Source: Chrysemys picta bellii
Lineage: Eukaryota > Chordata > Testudines > Emydidae
Direction: 5' to 3'
NCBI RefSeq assembly: GCF_011386835.1
Contig: NC_088795.1
Location: 115,523,434-115,587,433, forward strand
Length of the DNA: 64,000 nt
Shown: one piece after another, positions 1 through 9,779 of the stretch
Numbering within the stretch: position 1 is the first letter of the stretch
Layout of the letters: the number at the start of each line of letters is the position of its first letter
Notes under the pieces: generated by a model
Databases searched by the model: none
What the model was told of the DNA's origin: nothing
The model's input: only the letters and a program-made list of their open reading frames with translations
Program-made: the position numbers and the translations under genes

Positions 1-845
1 TTTCAGCCATTGGTTCATACTGAAGGAGATGTGCAGCAGGGAGCACATGTTCTTTGCTATACCACTTCAAGGAGCACTGGGCTATTCTGAGGTCATAGAC
101 CCACCTCTTCCCACACCCTCAAGAGCCCTAGCAGGTAGAGTTCCTGCATTCTGCTTGGGGGACCACTTCTTGCAATCCTCCTATTGCTTCTATTTAAAAT
201 TAAAAAAATAAAATAAAATATGTGAGACTCCTTCCTTTGGCAATCAGGCCATGCCAAACCATGAGCTATCTCTTCAGGCTGTGCTAGGTTTAGTCTCACG
301 TGCAAGGAATGAGTATAAGGATCACCCAGCAGGAGAGATCATGTGACTAAGAGCTAGGCCTGCTAAGTGATATGAGGGTAGCCTGTGGTCTTTCAAGGAG
401 AGACTCCAGCAAGAGCAAACTTGGGAGTGGGCGCTCCATTGAAAGGAAGGAGATCAGCCTGGAAGGGACCAGTGACCAAACCTAGGAAGCAAAGACAGGG
501 CTGTTTGAATTGTAGGTCAGATAGCCCATTTGTTTAAAGTCCCAGGGCTGGGGATCTGTAGTAGACAGTGGGTGTAAGATCTCCCTATACTGTTGGTTGT
601 ATCACCTTATGAAGTGATACAACCAACTCTTGTCAACAAAAGAGGAGAGTGGATCCCAGGAGTGCTGGAAGCTGAGCTCAGAAGAAGGTCTAAAGATTAC
701 TGTAAAAGAGGATAGATCCCAAAGAGGAAGGTCGGTGCCCAAAAAGAGTCTGGGGCAGAAGAATGGTTTTGTGTTTTCTTTCAGACTTTAAACTTTAAAC
801 AGAAGGTGTGGGGACTAATTCAGAAAGTAAGGCCACGTTTTAATT
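1..845. other. Intergenic DNA, no gene recognised
   Basis: No reading frame here looks like a protein I know. The open frames are short and lack codon structure or motifs. The only structure I see is a perfect 14-bp hairpin at 592-627, listed separately. A short A/T-rich run (about 198-220) interrupts otherwise mixed sequence. Confidence 0.6.
592..627. repeat. Perfect 14-bp inverted repeat (hairpin)
   Basis: Bases 592-605 (GTTGGTTGTATCAC) are the exact reverse complement of 614-627, with an 8-base loop. No transposon context is visible on either side. It may be a chance or relic palindrome. Confidence 0.85.
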
Positions 846-1475
846 ACGGGTATTTTTAGTAAAAGTCATGGACAGGTCATGGGCAGTAAACAAAAATTCA
901 TGGCCCATGACCTGTCCATGACTTTTACTATATACCCCTGACTAAAACTTGAGGGAGACAGCTCAGGGGGGTGCCATGGGTGCTCAGGGGGGCCCGGCCA
1001 AGGTGGGCTGCCGTGGGTGCTTGTGGGGCGGGGGCGGGGTTGGCGGGACTTGGGTAGGTTCCCTACCCAGCTCCTGGGAAGTGGCAATCTCCAGCTCCTA
1101 GCTCCACGTGTTGCCACCACTCTGCCCCAAGCCCAGTTCTGCTGGGAACTGCAGCCAATGGGAGCTGCGGGGGCAGTGCCTGTGGGCAGAGGCAGCACGT
1201 GGAGCTGGGAGCAGAGTTCCTGTCACCGTTTTTGGGAACCCCCCCAGGTAAACGCCACCTCACACCCCAATCCACAGCCCTGAGGCCCCTCCCCACATTC
1301 AAGCTCCTGCTGCTGGGGAGTGGAAGTGGGGGTGAGGCGAGACTGCCCCAACAGCAGCCAGTGTGACCGGCCCAGGGGCTGCCCAAGCTGCTCAGGTGGC
1401 TCCCAGGCCAGCCGCACAGGCCGCTGCAGAAGTGAATCTGTGACAATGAATCTGTGACCTCTGTGACAAACATGG
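846..1475. mobile_element. GC-rich non-autonomous hAT-like element
   Basis: The stretch differs sharply in composition from its AT-rich surroundings. It opens with a hairpin of more than 25 bp (arms around 857-883 and 904-930) built on AAAGTCATGGACAGGTCATG. It then becomes G/C-rich with many direct GGGG and CCCC runs, and ends near repeated TCTGTGAC motifs around 1434-1470. Open frames here on both strands are by-products of high GC and carry no known domain. From memory this matches an abundant turtle hAT-type repeat; ends and target duplication are not resolved. Confidence 0.5.
859..928. repeat. Perfect 25-bp hairpin within the hAT-like element
   Basis: The arms at 859-883 and 904-928 are exact reverse complements around a 20-base A-rich loop, and pairing continues for two further bases. 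Flanking bases (GGGTATTTTTAG against CTATATACCCC) extend the symmetry imperfectly, as expected of a foldback transposon terminus. Confidence 0.85.
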
Positions 1476-1499
1476 AGCCTTAACCATAAGTGATGTATT

Positions 1500-2360
1500 T
1501 GCCCCATTGAAATCACTGGCAAGACTCATTGACTTCAGTGGAGCTAGGATTTAACCCGTGGTCTTTGTAGGGATTTGTACAATACCGACCACAGTGTCTC
1601 CCCCGTCTTGGCTTGGCAGCTGGGTGCTACTGCAATAAAAACTAAATGTTAATAAATAATTAAAACTGGTTTAAATTGTATTTTTCCAAGCTTTCAAACT
1701 GAGAACCAATGAGGTTTATTAATCTTTGCATACTAATTTTTCTATTCTACTTTGTGCCCTAAAAATGCAGGGAAACCACTGCTTTCTTTTTAAATAAGAG
1801 TAATTGCTGCTGATTATCCCATTCTAGTACAGGCAGACCAGAAGCAGGCAAAGCATTACAAAAAACTAAAATAAAGTAGTATAGGTTTGAACTTCCACTG
1901 GGATGATGTCAGAATGGTGAGAGAATCCACAGCTATAAGTGGGCCAAGTAATAATCCTACTGAAGTCAATGGCAAACCTCCCATATTTCAATGGGAACAG
2001 GAATGGGCCCTAAAGCAGTAGACCCGGCGAGGAAGGTAATCGGGAGAAGATGGACGAAGAGATGGGAAGTCAGCAAGAAGAGCTGCTGAAAGAACTGCTG
2101 GAGAGAGAGAGCTTAGAATGCTGAGAAGAGCCCCACTGAAGAAAAGCACTTAAAATAGCAAAGATGGCAGCTTCAGCAGCAGCCACAATATGGGCAACAT
2201 TGATATAACTAATGGACAAAAGGACAGAGCAAGAGAAGCTGCCAGGAGTGAGCTTTAATTGTAACAACTGTGACTGAAAATAAACTGCAACAATAGCTGA
2301 GCAGCAGCAGCAGGTGATTAATAGAGGGATAGTACAGGACTTAAAAAGTAAATCTGCCAG
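1500..2360. other. Intergenic DNA with degraded short repeats
   Basis: No gene is recognised. Around 1500-1560 and 1930-2010 the sequence contains CATTGACTTCAGTGGAG and ACTGAAGTCAATGGCAA, the core of a hairpin repeat family found elsewhere in the window. About 1595-1640 resembles the 3' tail of MIR-like SINEs (GGTGCTACTGCAATAAAAA). The remainder shows nothing distinctive. Confidence 0.4.
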
Positions 2361-2820
2361 TTTTTAAATATAATTTTTAGCATAGTGTAGTCTAGCATGG
2401 TATTCAATATGTGTATCCTTGAAATATGTGTCTGTGTTTTAATTGCATTTTCCTCATGTAAAACTCAAAGTATAACACTGGTCTACAATTTTTGAGAAGT
2501 CGTCTGCTTCAGAGATAAAATGTGCTATTTATTATGTATTTTGATGTGCTGAATTCAAATATGACAATTAAAACAACTGATTGGCTACTATTTCTAAGAT
2601 ATTTAAGTTTTTACATTTTATGTCTATGTATATTGTGTAGATAGTAGAGTTTTAATCATAAATTGTAAACCTAGGTCTTTTCATGTGTTTATGGTTGCTT
2701 TACATGATAATATTTCACCTGTCCTGTTTATATAACACTTTAAAAATCAGCAAAAGGGTTATATAAATAAAATTTATTATGAAACAAAAGGCAAAAAACT
2801 ATTCTGTACATAGTTTAGTC
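2361..2820. other. AT-rich 3' flank of the minus-strand unknown gene
   Basis: The region is AT-rich and non-coding, and lies directly downstream (in minus-strand sense) of the stop codon at 2821-2823. It may be the 3' untranslated or terminal part of the repeat that carried the unknown gene. I could not find a matching terminal inverted repeat or a target duplication. Confidence 0.35.
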
Positions 2821-3230
2821 CTATTCAGTGTCTACTCGGCGCTTCTTGGCTTGTCTCTTGTATTCATTAAATGGAGCATCTCTTGTCACTGTCCAGCAAT
2901 AGTCTGCAAGCATTGATGGGCTCCATTTGCCCTGATAGCGTTTCTCCATTGTTGCAATGTCCTGGTGAAATCACTCACCGTGCTCGTCGCTCACTGCTCC
3001 GCAGTTTGGTGGAAAAAAATCTAGATGAGAGTACAAAAAATGTATCTTTAGTGACATGTTGCAACCAAGGCTTTTGTATGCCTTGAGGGGGTTTTCCACC
3101 AACAACCTGTAGTTATCTGCCTTGTTGTTTCCGAGCAAATTTATTGCCACTAACTGGAAGGCTTTCCATGCCATCTTTTCCTTGCCACACAGTGCATGGT
3201 CAAATGCATCATCTCAAAGAAGTTTGCGAA
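2821..3230 (-). pseudogene. C-terminal part of unclassified repeat-borne gene, split by CR1
   Basis: Read on the minus strand, this is the end of a protein of about 136 codons, finishing at a TAG (complement of 2821-2823). Visible motifs include CNMSLKIHFLYSHLDFF, AVSDEHGE followed after a stop by FHQDIATMEKRYQGKWSPSM, and a basic tail ending near RVDTE. I remember very similar uncharacterised proteins in high copy in insects, cnidarians and some vertebrates, so I infer a transposon or repeat gene; I cannot name the family. Two in-frame TGA codons (complements of 3214-3216 and 2971-2973) break it. At the second, the conserved arginine of EHGER would need only CGA to TGA, typical CpG decay. 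It continues the frame of the piece at 7505-8346, which was separated from it by a CR1 insertion. Confidence 0.75.
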
Positions 3231-3431
3231 CAGGGGCTGCTAACAGGGAGTTTCGCAAGGGAGTTTGGAAGGGGAGCAGGAAGGGGGCGAGGGTCCCTTG
3301 CCAGTTCCATCTGTATTTCTCTTGATTCCCCTTAATACCTATAAAGCAACTACATTCATAACTGTTTGCTTAAACAACCCTTTCAGCTGACAGGGGGCTG
3401 CAGACGGGAGTTTGACAGAGGGAGGCTTACG
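3231..3431 (+). promoter_or_regulatory. CR1 5' leader, putative internal promoter region
   Basis: This is the stretch between the insertion point and the first sensible ORF1 ATG. It is G/A-rich (around 3241-3300) and has no TATA box that I can see. By analogy with other LINEs it should hold the internal promoter, but the sequence alone does not prove that. Confidence 0.4.
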
Positions 3432-4499
3432 ATGGTTAGGAAGACCCGCAACACCTGTGCCAGCACTGCTACTGTCTCCTCCACCTGTGCCTGTAGCCAG
3501 ACAGAGCGCCTGAGCATGGATGCCTCTACCCAGATCCTGGTGTGGTTTTGCAAAGACTGTAACTTGCAATTTCCACTTACTGATATCCAGGCTGCGGGGA
3601 CCATCCAATGTGAGAGGTGCCTGCTGGTGGAATCTCTCAGGCAGCAGGTGGGAGAGCTACAGGAGGAGGTGGCTAGGTTGAGGAGCATCCGAATCCACGA
3701 GCAATTCCTTGACAGTGTCCATGTGGAGACAGCTGAGGTAGCTGTCCCAGTACACAGGACTGCTGATACACCACTGGTGGAGGAGGAGATGGCTCAGGGT
3801 GGACACTGGCAGCTGGTTACTTCTGGCAGCAGGCAGTGCTCCACCCTTGCTCCAAACCCTCCTGCCGTGGTTATAGGTAACTGTTATGCTCTCCTTGATA
3901 CAGGAAAGAAGGAATCACTCCCTACAGTAAAGGAGGAGAAGCCTCGTACCCCTAAGGCTAGAAAGTCTGCTGCCACCACTGCGAATAGGAAACGTAGGGT
4001 AGTGGTGGTCGGAGACTCTCTGCTGAGGGGGACGGAGGCGCCCATCTGTCGCCCTGACATTTCATCTCGGGAGGTATGCTGCCTGCCGGGGGCCCGTATC
4101 CGAGACGTTACGGAGGCATTGTCGAGGATTATCCAGCCCTCTGACTACTACAACATGCTACTCATCCATGTGGGCACAAATGATACTGCGCGGTGTGACA
4201 CTGAGCGGATCAAGAGTGACTACAGGGCTCTGGGAGTACGGGTGAAGGAGTTTGGAGCGCAGGTGGTATTCTCTTCGATTCTTCCTGTCAAAGGTAGGGG
4301 CCCGGGCAGAGACAGATGCATCATGGAGGTGAATGCCTGGCTGCGAAGATGGTGTCGCCAGGAGGGCTTTGGCTTCCTAGACCACGGGATGCTATTCGAG
4401 GAAGGACTGCTAGGCAGAGATGGCGTTCACCTTTCGAGGAGAGGAAAGACCCTATTCGGACACAGACTGGCTAACCTAGTGAGGAGGGCTTTAAACTAG
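3432..4499 (+). CDS. CR1 ORF1: zinc-finger plus SGNH esterase-like protein
   Basis: This is an open frame of 355 residues. I prefer the ATG at 3432 (MVRKTRNTC) to the upstream in-frame ATG at 3366, since it leads straight into the conserved part. Domains in order: a CxxC-x16-CxxC finger (CKDC at 40-43, CERC at 60-63), a short leucine-rich coiled coil at about 64-85, a low-complexity linker, then an SGNH or GDSL-type hydrolase fold. The hydrolase shows GDSLLRG (S196), GTND (248-251) and DGVHLS with D330 and H333, so the catalytic Ser, Asn, Asp and His positions all appear present. In the CR1 family ORF1 binds RNA and its esterase may interact with membranes or lipids; its exact role is not settled. 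There is no frameshift or stop, unlike ORF2 of the same copy. Confidence 0.9.
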   Translation: MVRKTRNTCASTATVSSTCACSQTERLSMDASTQILVWFCKDCNLQFPLTDIQAAGTIQCERCLLVESLRQQVGELQEEVARLRSIRIHEQFLDSVHVETAEVAVPVHRTADTPLVEEEMAQGGHWQLVTSGSRQCSTLAPNPPAVVIGNCYALLDTGKKESLPTVKEEKPRTPKARKSAATTANRKRRVVVVGDSLLRGTEAPICRPDISSREVCCLPGARIRDVTEALSRIIQPSDYYNMLLIHVGTNDTARCDTERIKSDYRALGVRVKEFGAQVVFSSILPVKGRGPGRDRCIMEVNAWLRRWCRQEGFGFLDHGMLFEEGLLGRDGVHLSRRGKTLFGHRLANLVRRALN

Positions 4500-4582
4500 G
4501 TTCGACGGGGACAGGTGAGCAAAGCCCACAGGTAAGTGGGGAACATGGAGACCGGGGAGATGGGTCGGAAACGAGAGGGAGT

Positions 4583-7412
4583 GTGGGCTATATTGGCAGA
4601 GAGAAAGGAGAGTCAGGACAAAACTGGGAGGAAAGATCAAACCAGTATCTTAGATGCCTATATATAAATGCGAGAAGTATGGGGAATAAGCAGGAAGAAC
4701 TGGAAGTGCTAATAAATAAATACAATTATGACATTGTTGGCATCACTGAAACTTGGTGGGATAATACACATGATTGGAATGTTGGTGTGGATGGGTACAG
4801 CTTGCTCAGGAAGGATAGACAGGGGAAAAAGGGAGGAGGTGTTGCCTTATATATTAAAAATGTACACACTTGGACTGAGGTAGAGATGGACATAGGAGAT
4901 GGAAGTGTTGAGAGTCTCTGGGTTAGGCTAAAAGGGGCAAAAAACAAGGGAGATGTCATGCTAGGAGTCTACTACAGGCCACCTAACCAGGTGGAAGAGG
5001 TGGATGAGGCTTTTTTCAAGCAACTAACAAAACCATCCAAAGCCCAAGATTTGGTGGTGATGGGGGACTTCAACTATCCGGATATATGTTGGGAAAATAA
5101 CACAGTGGGGCACAGACTATCCAACAAATTCTTGGACTGCATTGGAGACAACTTTTTATTTCAGAAGGTTGGAAAAGCTACTAGGGGGGAAGCTGTTCCA
5201 GACTTGATTTTAACAAATAGGGAGGAACTCGTTGAGAATGTGAAAGTAGAAGGCAGCCTGGGTGAAAGTGATCATGAAATCATAGAGTTTGCAATTCTAA
5301 GGAAGGGTAGAAGGGAGGACAGCAAAATAGAGACAATGGATTTCAGGAAGGCAGATTTTGGGAAGCTCCGAGAGCTGATAGGTAAGGTCCCATGGGAATC
5401 AAGACTGAGGGGAAAAACAACTGAGGAGAGTTGGCAGTTTTTCAAAGGGACACTATTAAGGGCCCAAAAGCAAGCTATTCCGCTGGTTAGGAAAGATAGA
5501 AAATGTGGCAAAAGACCACCTTGGCTTAACCACGAGATCTTGCACGATCTAAAAAATAAAAAGGAGTCATATAAAAAATGGAAACTAGGACAGATTACAA
5601 AGGATGAATATAGGCAAACAACACAGGAATGCAGGGGCAAGATTAGAAAGGCAAAGGCACAAAATGAGCTCAAACTAGCTACGGGAATAAAAGGAAACAA
5701 GAAGACTTTTTATCAATACATTAGAAGCAAGAGGAAGACCAAAGACAGGGTAGGCCCACTGCTTAGTGAAGAGGGAGAAACAGTAACAGGAAACTTGGAA
5801 ATGGCAGAGATGCTTAATGACTTCTTTGTTTCGGTCTTCACCGAGAAGTCTGAAGGAATGCCTAACATAGTGAATACTAATGGGAAGGGGGGTAGGTTTA
5901 GCGGATAAAATAAAAAAAGAACAAGTTAAAAATCACTTAGAAAAGTTAGATGCCTGCAAGTCACCCGGGCCTGATGAAATGCATCCTAGAATACTCAAGG
6001 AGCTAATAGAGGAGGTATCTGAGCCTCTAGCTATTATCTTTGGAAAGTCATGGGAGACGGGATAGATTCCAGAAGACTGGAAAAGGGCAAATATAGTGCC
6101 CATCTATAAAAAGGGAAATAAAAACAACCCAGGAAACTACAGACCAGTTAGTTTAACTTCTGTGCCAGGGAAGATAATGGAGCAAGTAATTAAGGAAATC
6201 ATCTGCAAACACTTGGAAGGTGGTAAGGTGATAGGGAACAGCCAGCATGGATTTGTGAAGAACAAATCATGTCAAACCAATCTGATAGCTTTCTTTGATA
6301 GGATAACGAGCCTTGTGGATAAGGGTGAAGCGATGGATGTGGTATACCTAGACTTTAGTAAGGCATTTGATACGGTCTCGCATGATATTCTTATCGATAA
6401 ACTAGGCAAATACAATTTAGATGGGGCTACTATAAGGTGAGTGCATAACTGGCTGGATAACCGTACTCAGAGAGTTGTTATTAATGGTTCCCAATCCTGC
6501 TGGAAAGGCGTAACGAGTGGGGTACCGCAGGGGTCTGTTTTGGGACAGGCTCTGTTCAATATCTTCATCAACGACTTAGATATTGGTATAGAAAGTACGC
6601 TTATTAAGTTTGCGGATGATACCAAACTGGGAGGGATTGCAACTGCTTTGGAGGACAGGGTCATAATTCAAAATGATCTGGACAAATTGGAGAAATGGTC
6701 TGAGTTAAACAGGATGAAGTTTAACAAAGACAAATGCAAAGTGCTCCACTTAGGAAGGAAAAATCAATTTCACACATACAGAATAGGAAAAGACTGTCTA
6801 GGTAGGAGTACGGCAGAAAGGGATCTAGGGGTTATAGTGGACCACAAGCTAAATATGAGTCAACAGTGTGATGCTGTTGCAAAAAAAGCAAACATGATTC
6901 TGGGATGTATTAACAGGTGTGTTGTGAGCAAGACACGAGAAGTCATTTTTCCGCTCTACTCTGCTCTGGTTAGGCCTCAGCTGGAGTATTGTGTCCAGTT
7001 CTGGGCGCCGCATTTTAAAAAAGATGTGGAGAAATTGGAAAGGGTCCAAAGAAGAGCAACAAGAATGATTAAAAGTCTTGAGAACATGACCTATGAAGGA
7101 AGGCTGAAAGAATTGGGTTTGTTTAGTTTGGAAAAGAGAAGACTGAGAGGGGACATGATAGCAGTTTACAGGTATCTAAAAGGGTGTCATAAGGAGGAGG
7201 GAGAGAACTTGTTCACCTTAGCCTCTAAGGATAGAACCAGAAACAATGGGTTTAAACTGCAGCAAGGGAGGTCTAGGTTGGACATTAGGAAAAAGTTCCT
7301 AACTGTCAGGGTGGTTAAACACTGGAACAAATTGCCTAGGGAGGTTGTGGAATCTCCGTCTCTGGAGATATTTAAGAGTAGGTTAGATAAATGTCTATCA
7401 GGGATGGTCTAG
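4583..7412 (+). pseudogene. CR1 ORF2: endonuclease and reverse transcriptase, disrupted
   Basis: ORF2 encodes the enzyme for target-primed reverse transcription. The N-terminal APE-type endonuclease reads 4583-5908 with [42 protein letters not shown] and SDHEI. A frameshift in the G-rich run near 5882-5892 moves the frame; the linker and reverse transcriptase continue from about 5880. RT motifs are NYRPVSLTSV, YLDFSKAFDTVSH, SGVPQGSVLG and KFADDTK (the catalytic FADD box), then the thumb and C-terminal domain ending in SGMV before TAG at 7410-7412. Two nonsense codons interrupt it: TAG at 6063-6065 (before IPEDWK) and TGA at 6438-6440 (before HNWLDN). Each is a single change from TGG. The copy therefore cannot make its own RT but is otherwise well preserved, so the insertion is fairly recent. 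Confidence 0.92.
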
Positions 7413-7504
7413 ACAGTATTTGGTCCTGCCATGCGGGCAGGGGACTGGACTCGATGACCTCTCGAGGTCCCTTCCAGTCCTATAATCTATGAATCTATGA
7501 ATCT
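7413..7504 (+). other. CR1 3' UTR and terminal octamer repeats
   Basis: This is a short stem-loop-prone UTR with GACCTCTCGAGGTC (self-complementary) and the octamer array ending ATGAATCT ATGAATCT. CR1 reverse transcriptase is thought to recognise this end. A SINE tail at about 53.04-53.1 kb carries a related sequence in reverse orientation. Confidence 0.85.
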
Positions 7505-8346
7505 GAGGACCAACAAAGACACCTTCATTTATCTTAGCTTCACTTAACCTTGGAAATTTTCCACGGAGGTACTTGAAAGCTGCTTGTATTTTGTCAATGG
7601 CCTTGACAAAGTTCTTCATCAGACCCAGCTTGATGTGTAATGGTGGTAACAAAATCTTCCTTGATTCAACAAGTGGTGGATGCTGAACACTTTTCCTCCC
7701 AGGCTCCAATGACTGTCGGAGTGGCCAATCTTTCTTGATGTAGTGGGAATCTCTTGCACGACTATCCCATTCACAGAGAAAACAGCGGTAATTTGTGTAT
7801 CCAGTCTGCAGACCAAGCAAGAGAGCAACAACCTTCAAATCGCCACAAAGCTGCCACTGATGTTGGTCATAGTTCATGCACCTCAAAAGTTGTTTCATGT
7901 TGTCATAGGTTTCCTTCATATGGACTACTTGACCAACTGGAATTGATGGCAAAACATTGCCATTATGCAGTAAAACAGCTTTAAGACTCGTCTTCGATGA
8001 ATTAATGAACAGTCTCCACACATCTGGATCATGAACGATGTTGAGGGCTGCCATCACACCATCGATATTGTTGCAGGCTACAAGATCACCTTCCATGAAG
8101 AAGAATGGGACAAGATCCTTTTGACGGTCATGGAACATGGAAACCTTAACATCACCTGCCAGGAGATTCCACTGCTGTAGTATGGAGCCCAACAGCTCTG
8201 CCTTACTCTAGGGTAGTTCCAAATCCCTGACAAGGTCATTCAGTTCACCTTGTGTTATGAGGTGTGGTTCAGAGGAGGAGGATGGGAGAAAATGTGGGTC
8301 CTGTGACATTGATGGATCAGGACCAGAAGTTTCATCCTCTTCCTCG
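7505..8346 (-). pseudogene. N-terminal and central part of unclassified repeat-borne gene
   Basis: About 280 codons are read on the minus strand, leading directly in frame (allowing for the CR1 junction) to the piece at 2821-3230. Recognisable blocks in order are an acidic Ser-rich start, QGELNDLVRDLELP, SILQQWNLLAGDV, WRLFINSSKTSLKAVLLHNG, a QLCGDLKVVALLLGLQTGYT block, CFLCEWDSRARDSHY (a CxxC with a following His, perhaps metal-binding), LLPPLHIKLGLMKNFVKA and EAKINEGVFVGPQI. One in-frame TAG (complement of 8208-8210) precedes SKAELL. No ATG-led start is certain: the apparent TTG start at 8192 lies inside the conserved region, and the 5' end abuts a hAT fragment at about 8347. I remember homologous uncharacterised proteins in many animals but know no function. 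The absence of introns and presence inside repeats suggest a mobile origin. Confidence 0.75.
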
Positions 8347-8450
8347 TAGCTGCAATCAGCTGAACCTGCGAACGCTGCAGGTAAACAAACCAGCCCGGCC
8401 CGCCAGCGGATTTGCCTGATGGGCCGCGTGTCAAAGGTTGCCGATCCCTG
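8347..8450 (+). mobile_element. hAT-type transposon end fragment
   Basis: The GC-rich fragment contains AAACAAACCAGCCCGGCC and ends in GGTTGCCGATCCCTG, the form of a hAT terminal repeat (reverse complement CAGGGATCGGCAACC). I remember this end from abundant turtle hAT MITEs. Only one end is present. The other side grades into the minus-strand unknown gene at about 8347, so the element is truncated or was joined by deletion. Confidence 0.55.
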
Positions 8451-8767
8451 ATTTAAACTGTATGCTCTTGTGGTCTGAATGCTTTTTAACTTGCAATAAG
8501 GTATTTGTTTCTGATTTCTATTTTTAGATTATATTATACTAGAAATTATTAGTTACTTTAATAAAAAGTACTTTGTTTTGGAAAATATACTGCCCGTGTC
8601 AATCACTTTATCAGACGTTTCTATCTGTATCCTTTAGTGTTTGCTTAACAACCCCAGAAACTCAGACCTCAGGAAGAACAGACAAAGGGAGTGATGGGCA
8701 GGTTATTATAAGGGCTTCCCAAAATCCATTTTTTTGGGGTAGCAATGACTTTGGCTTCCCAAAATAG
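8451..8767. other. Intergenic DNA, no gene recognised
   Basis: Mixed to AT-rich sequence without recognisable coding potential or repeat ends. Confidence 0.5.
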
Positions 8768-8775
8768 AGGTAGAG

Positions 8776-8900
8776 CAGTGGTTTTCAAACTTTATTCATT
8801 TGCAGACTAAATTTCAATTGGAGGTGCGGACCCCTTAGGAAATCTTAGACATAGTCTGCGGCCCTCTAGGGCTCCGTGGACCACAGATTGAAAACCACTG
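8776..8900. mobile_element. 125-bp hAT-type MITE
   Basis: The element starts CAGTGGTTTTCAAAC and ends TTGAAAACCACTG, nearly perfect terminal inverted repeats of the hAT form. The flanking 8-mers AGGTAGAG (8768-8775) and AGCTGGAG (8901-8908) agree at six of eight positions, fitting an aged 8-bp target duplication. The inside is non-coding. Confidence 0.8.
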
Positions 8901-8908
8901 AGCTGGAG

Positions 8909-9776
8909 AAATCCTTCAACACCCACAGAAATCAAAAGTCTGCACATACATTACTTAGTGTGGCTAATTTACAGAATTATTATTCTTGCCAGTTTTACAT
9001 TTTACACTTCAAACAAATTCTCCCATAGGCAAAAACCCACTTTACACAGATTTTCTTATTTAAACAAAATGTCACCATGCAGAAAAGTCATGCTAACTAT
9101 AAATTACCACTATCCTGTGACAGAAGGGAAGCTGAATTTCAGGATAGAAAGACACAGTTTCAATGTGCATATTCTTGCCTGTCATAAGTAGTGCTGGATC
9201 AGCTTGGGATTATTTGCCCGTGAGCAAATTTAGCTTGTATAGAGTACATCAACTAGTTTTGCTAGACTCAGAAACCAAGACTGAGATAAATTAATGTCAA
9301 TGAAATATTTAATGGGAGAAGAAAACAAGATAATAAGGAGTTTCTTAATTATATTGTGGATTTTCTGTTTTACTAGAGCTTCCTTTCAATCCATTTTAAG
9401 ACAAAGTAATAGGCACATGACAGGTTCTATGTCTGCAGTGACACATGTACAGCTGGCATATAGAGTTGCCTTAACATTGGCTTGTTAATTTGCCTTAGTT
9501 TTTGTGGATTGGAGAATAATCACACAGAGGGGTAGAAGGAAGGAAAGTGAATAAAATTGAATGTCACTAAAAAGCCTTCTCTGGAAAGGGTTCAGATCAT
9601 GAATCCGAATCAGTATTTTCACTTCCACCCTGCCCTGACTCTGTGTCACTTTACCATTTGTCAAAAAAGTAGTAGTAGTAGTAGTGTCTTAGCGCCTCAC
9701 CTCAAGGAATCCCACTGAATCAATGAGACGACTCAAGGAGTAAGATATCACTCAACATTTGTAAGTGTTGCAAGAC
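8909..9776. other. Intergenic DNA with a short AGT microsatellite
   Basis: No gene is recognised. An AGT triplet run (about 9669-9685) is the only simple repeat. The longest open frames carry no motif. Confidence 0.55.
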
Positions 9777-9779
9777 TTA

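Larger units (their letters stand above)
3231..7504 (+). mobile_element. Near full-length CR1 LINE (non-LTR retrotransposon)
   Basis: The element of about 4.27 kb has a 5' leader, ORF1 (3432-4499), ORF2 (about 4583-7412, damaged) and a short 3' UTR. The UTR holds GACCTCTCGAGGTCCCTTCC and ends in octamer repeats: ATGAATCT occurs at 7489-7496 and 7497-7504, preceded by a partial ATAATCT at 7482-7488. This terminal octamer array is the CR1 hallmark. The insertion lies inside a minus-strand gene: the host reading frame stops at 7505 and resumes at 3230. No clear target duplication is present, as is usual for CR1. The host sequence GAATCT at the site equals the end of the CR1 octamer. The length suggests little or no 5' truncation, which is uncommon for CR1 copies. 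Confidence 0.9.

Noticed and set aside
866..1522. Overlapping open frames of 88-136 codons near 1-1.5 kb
   Set aside because: The same composition effect, within a GC-rich non-autonomous hAT-like repeat; no domain is visible.
7398..7504. Extension of the minus-strand unknown protein past VGPQI
   Set aside because: Those residues come from the CR1 3' UTR read backwards; the real continuation lies at 3228 and below.
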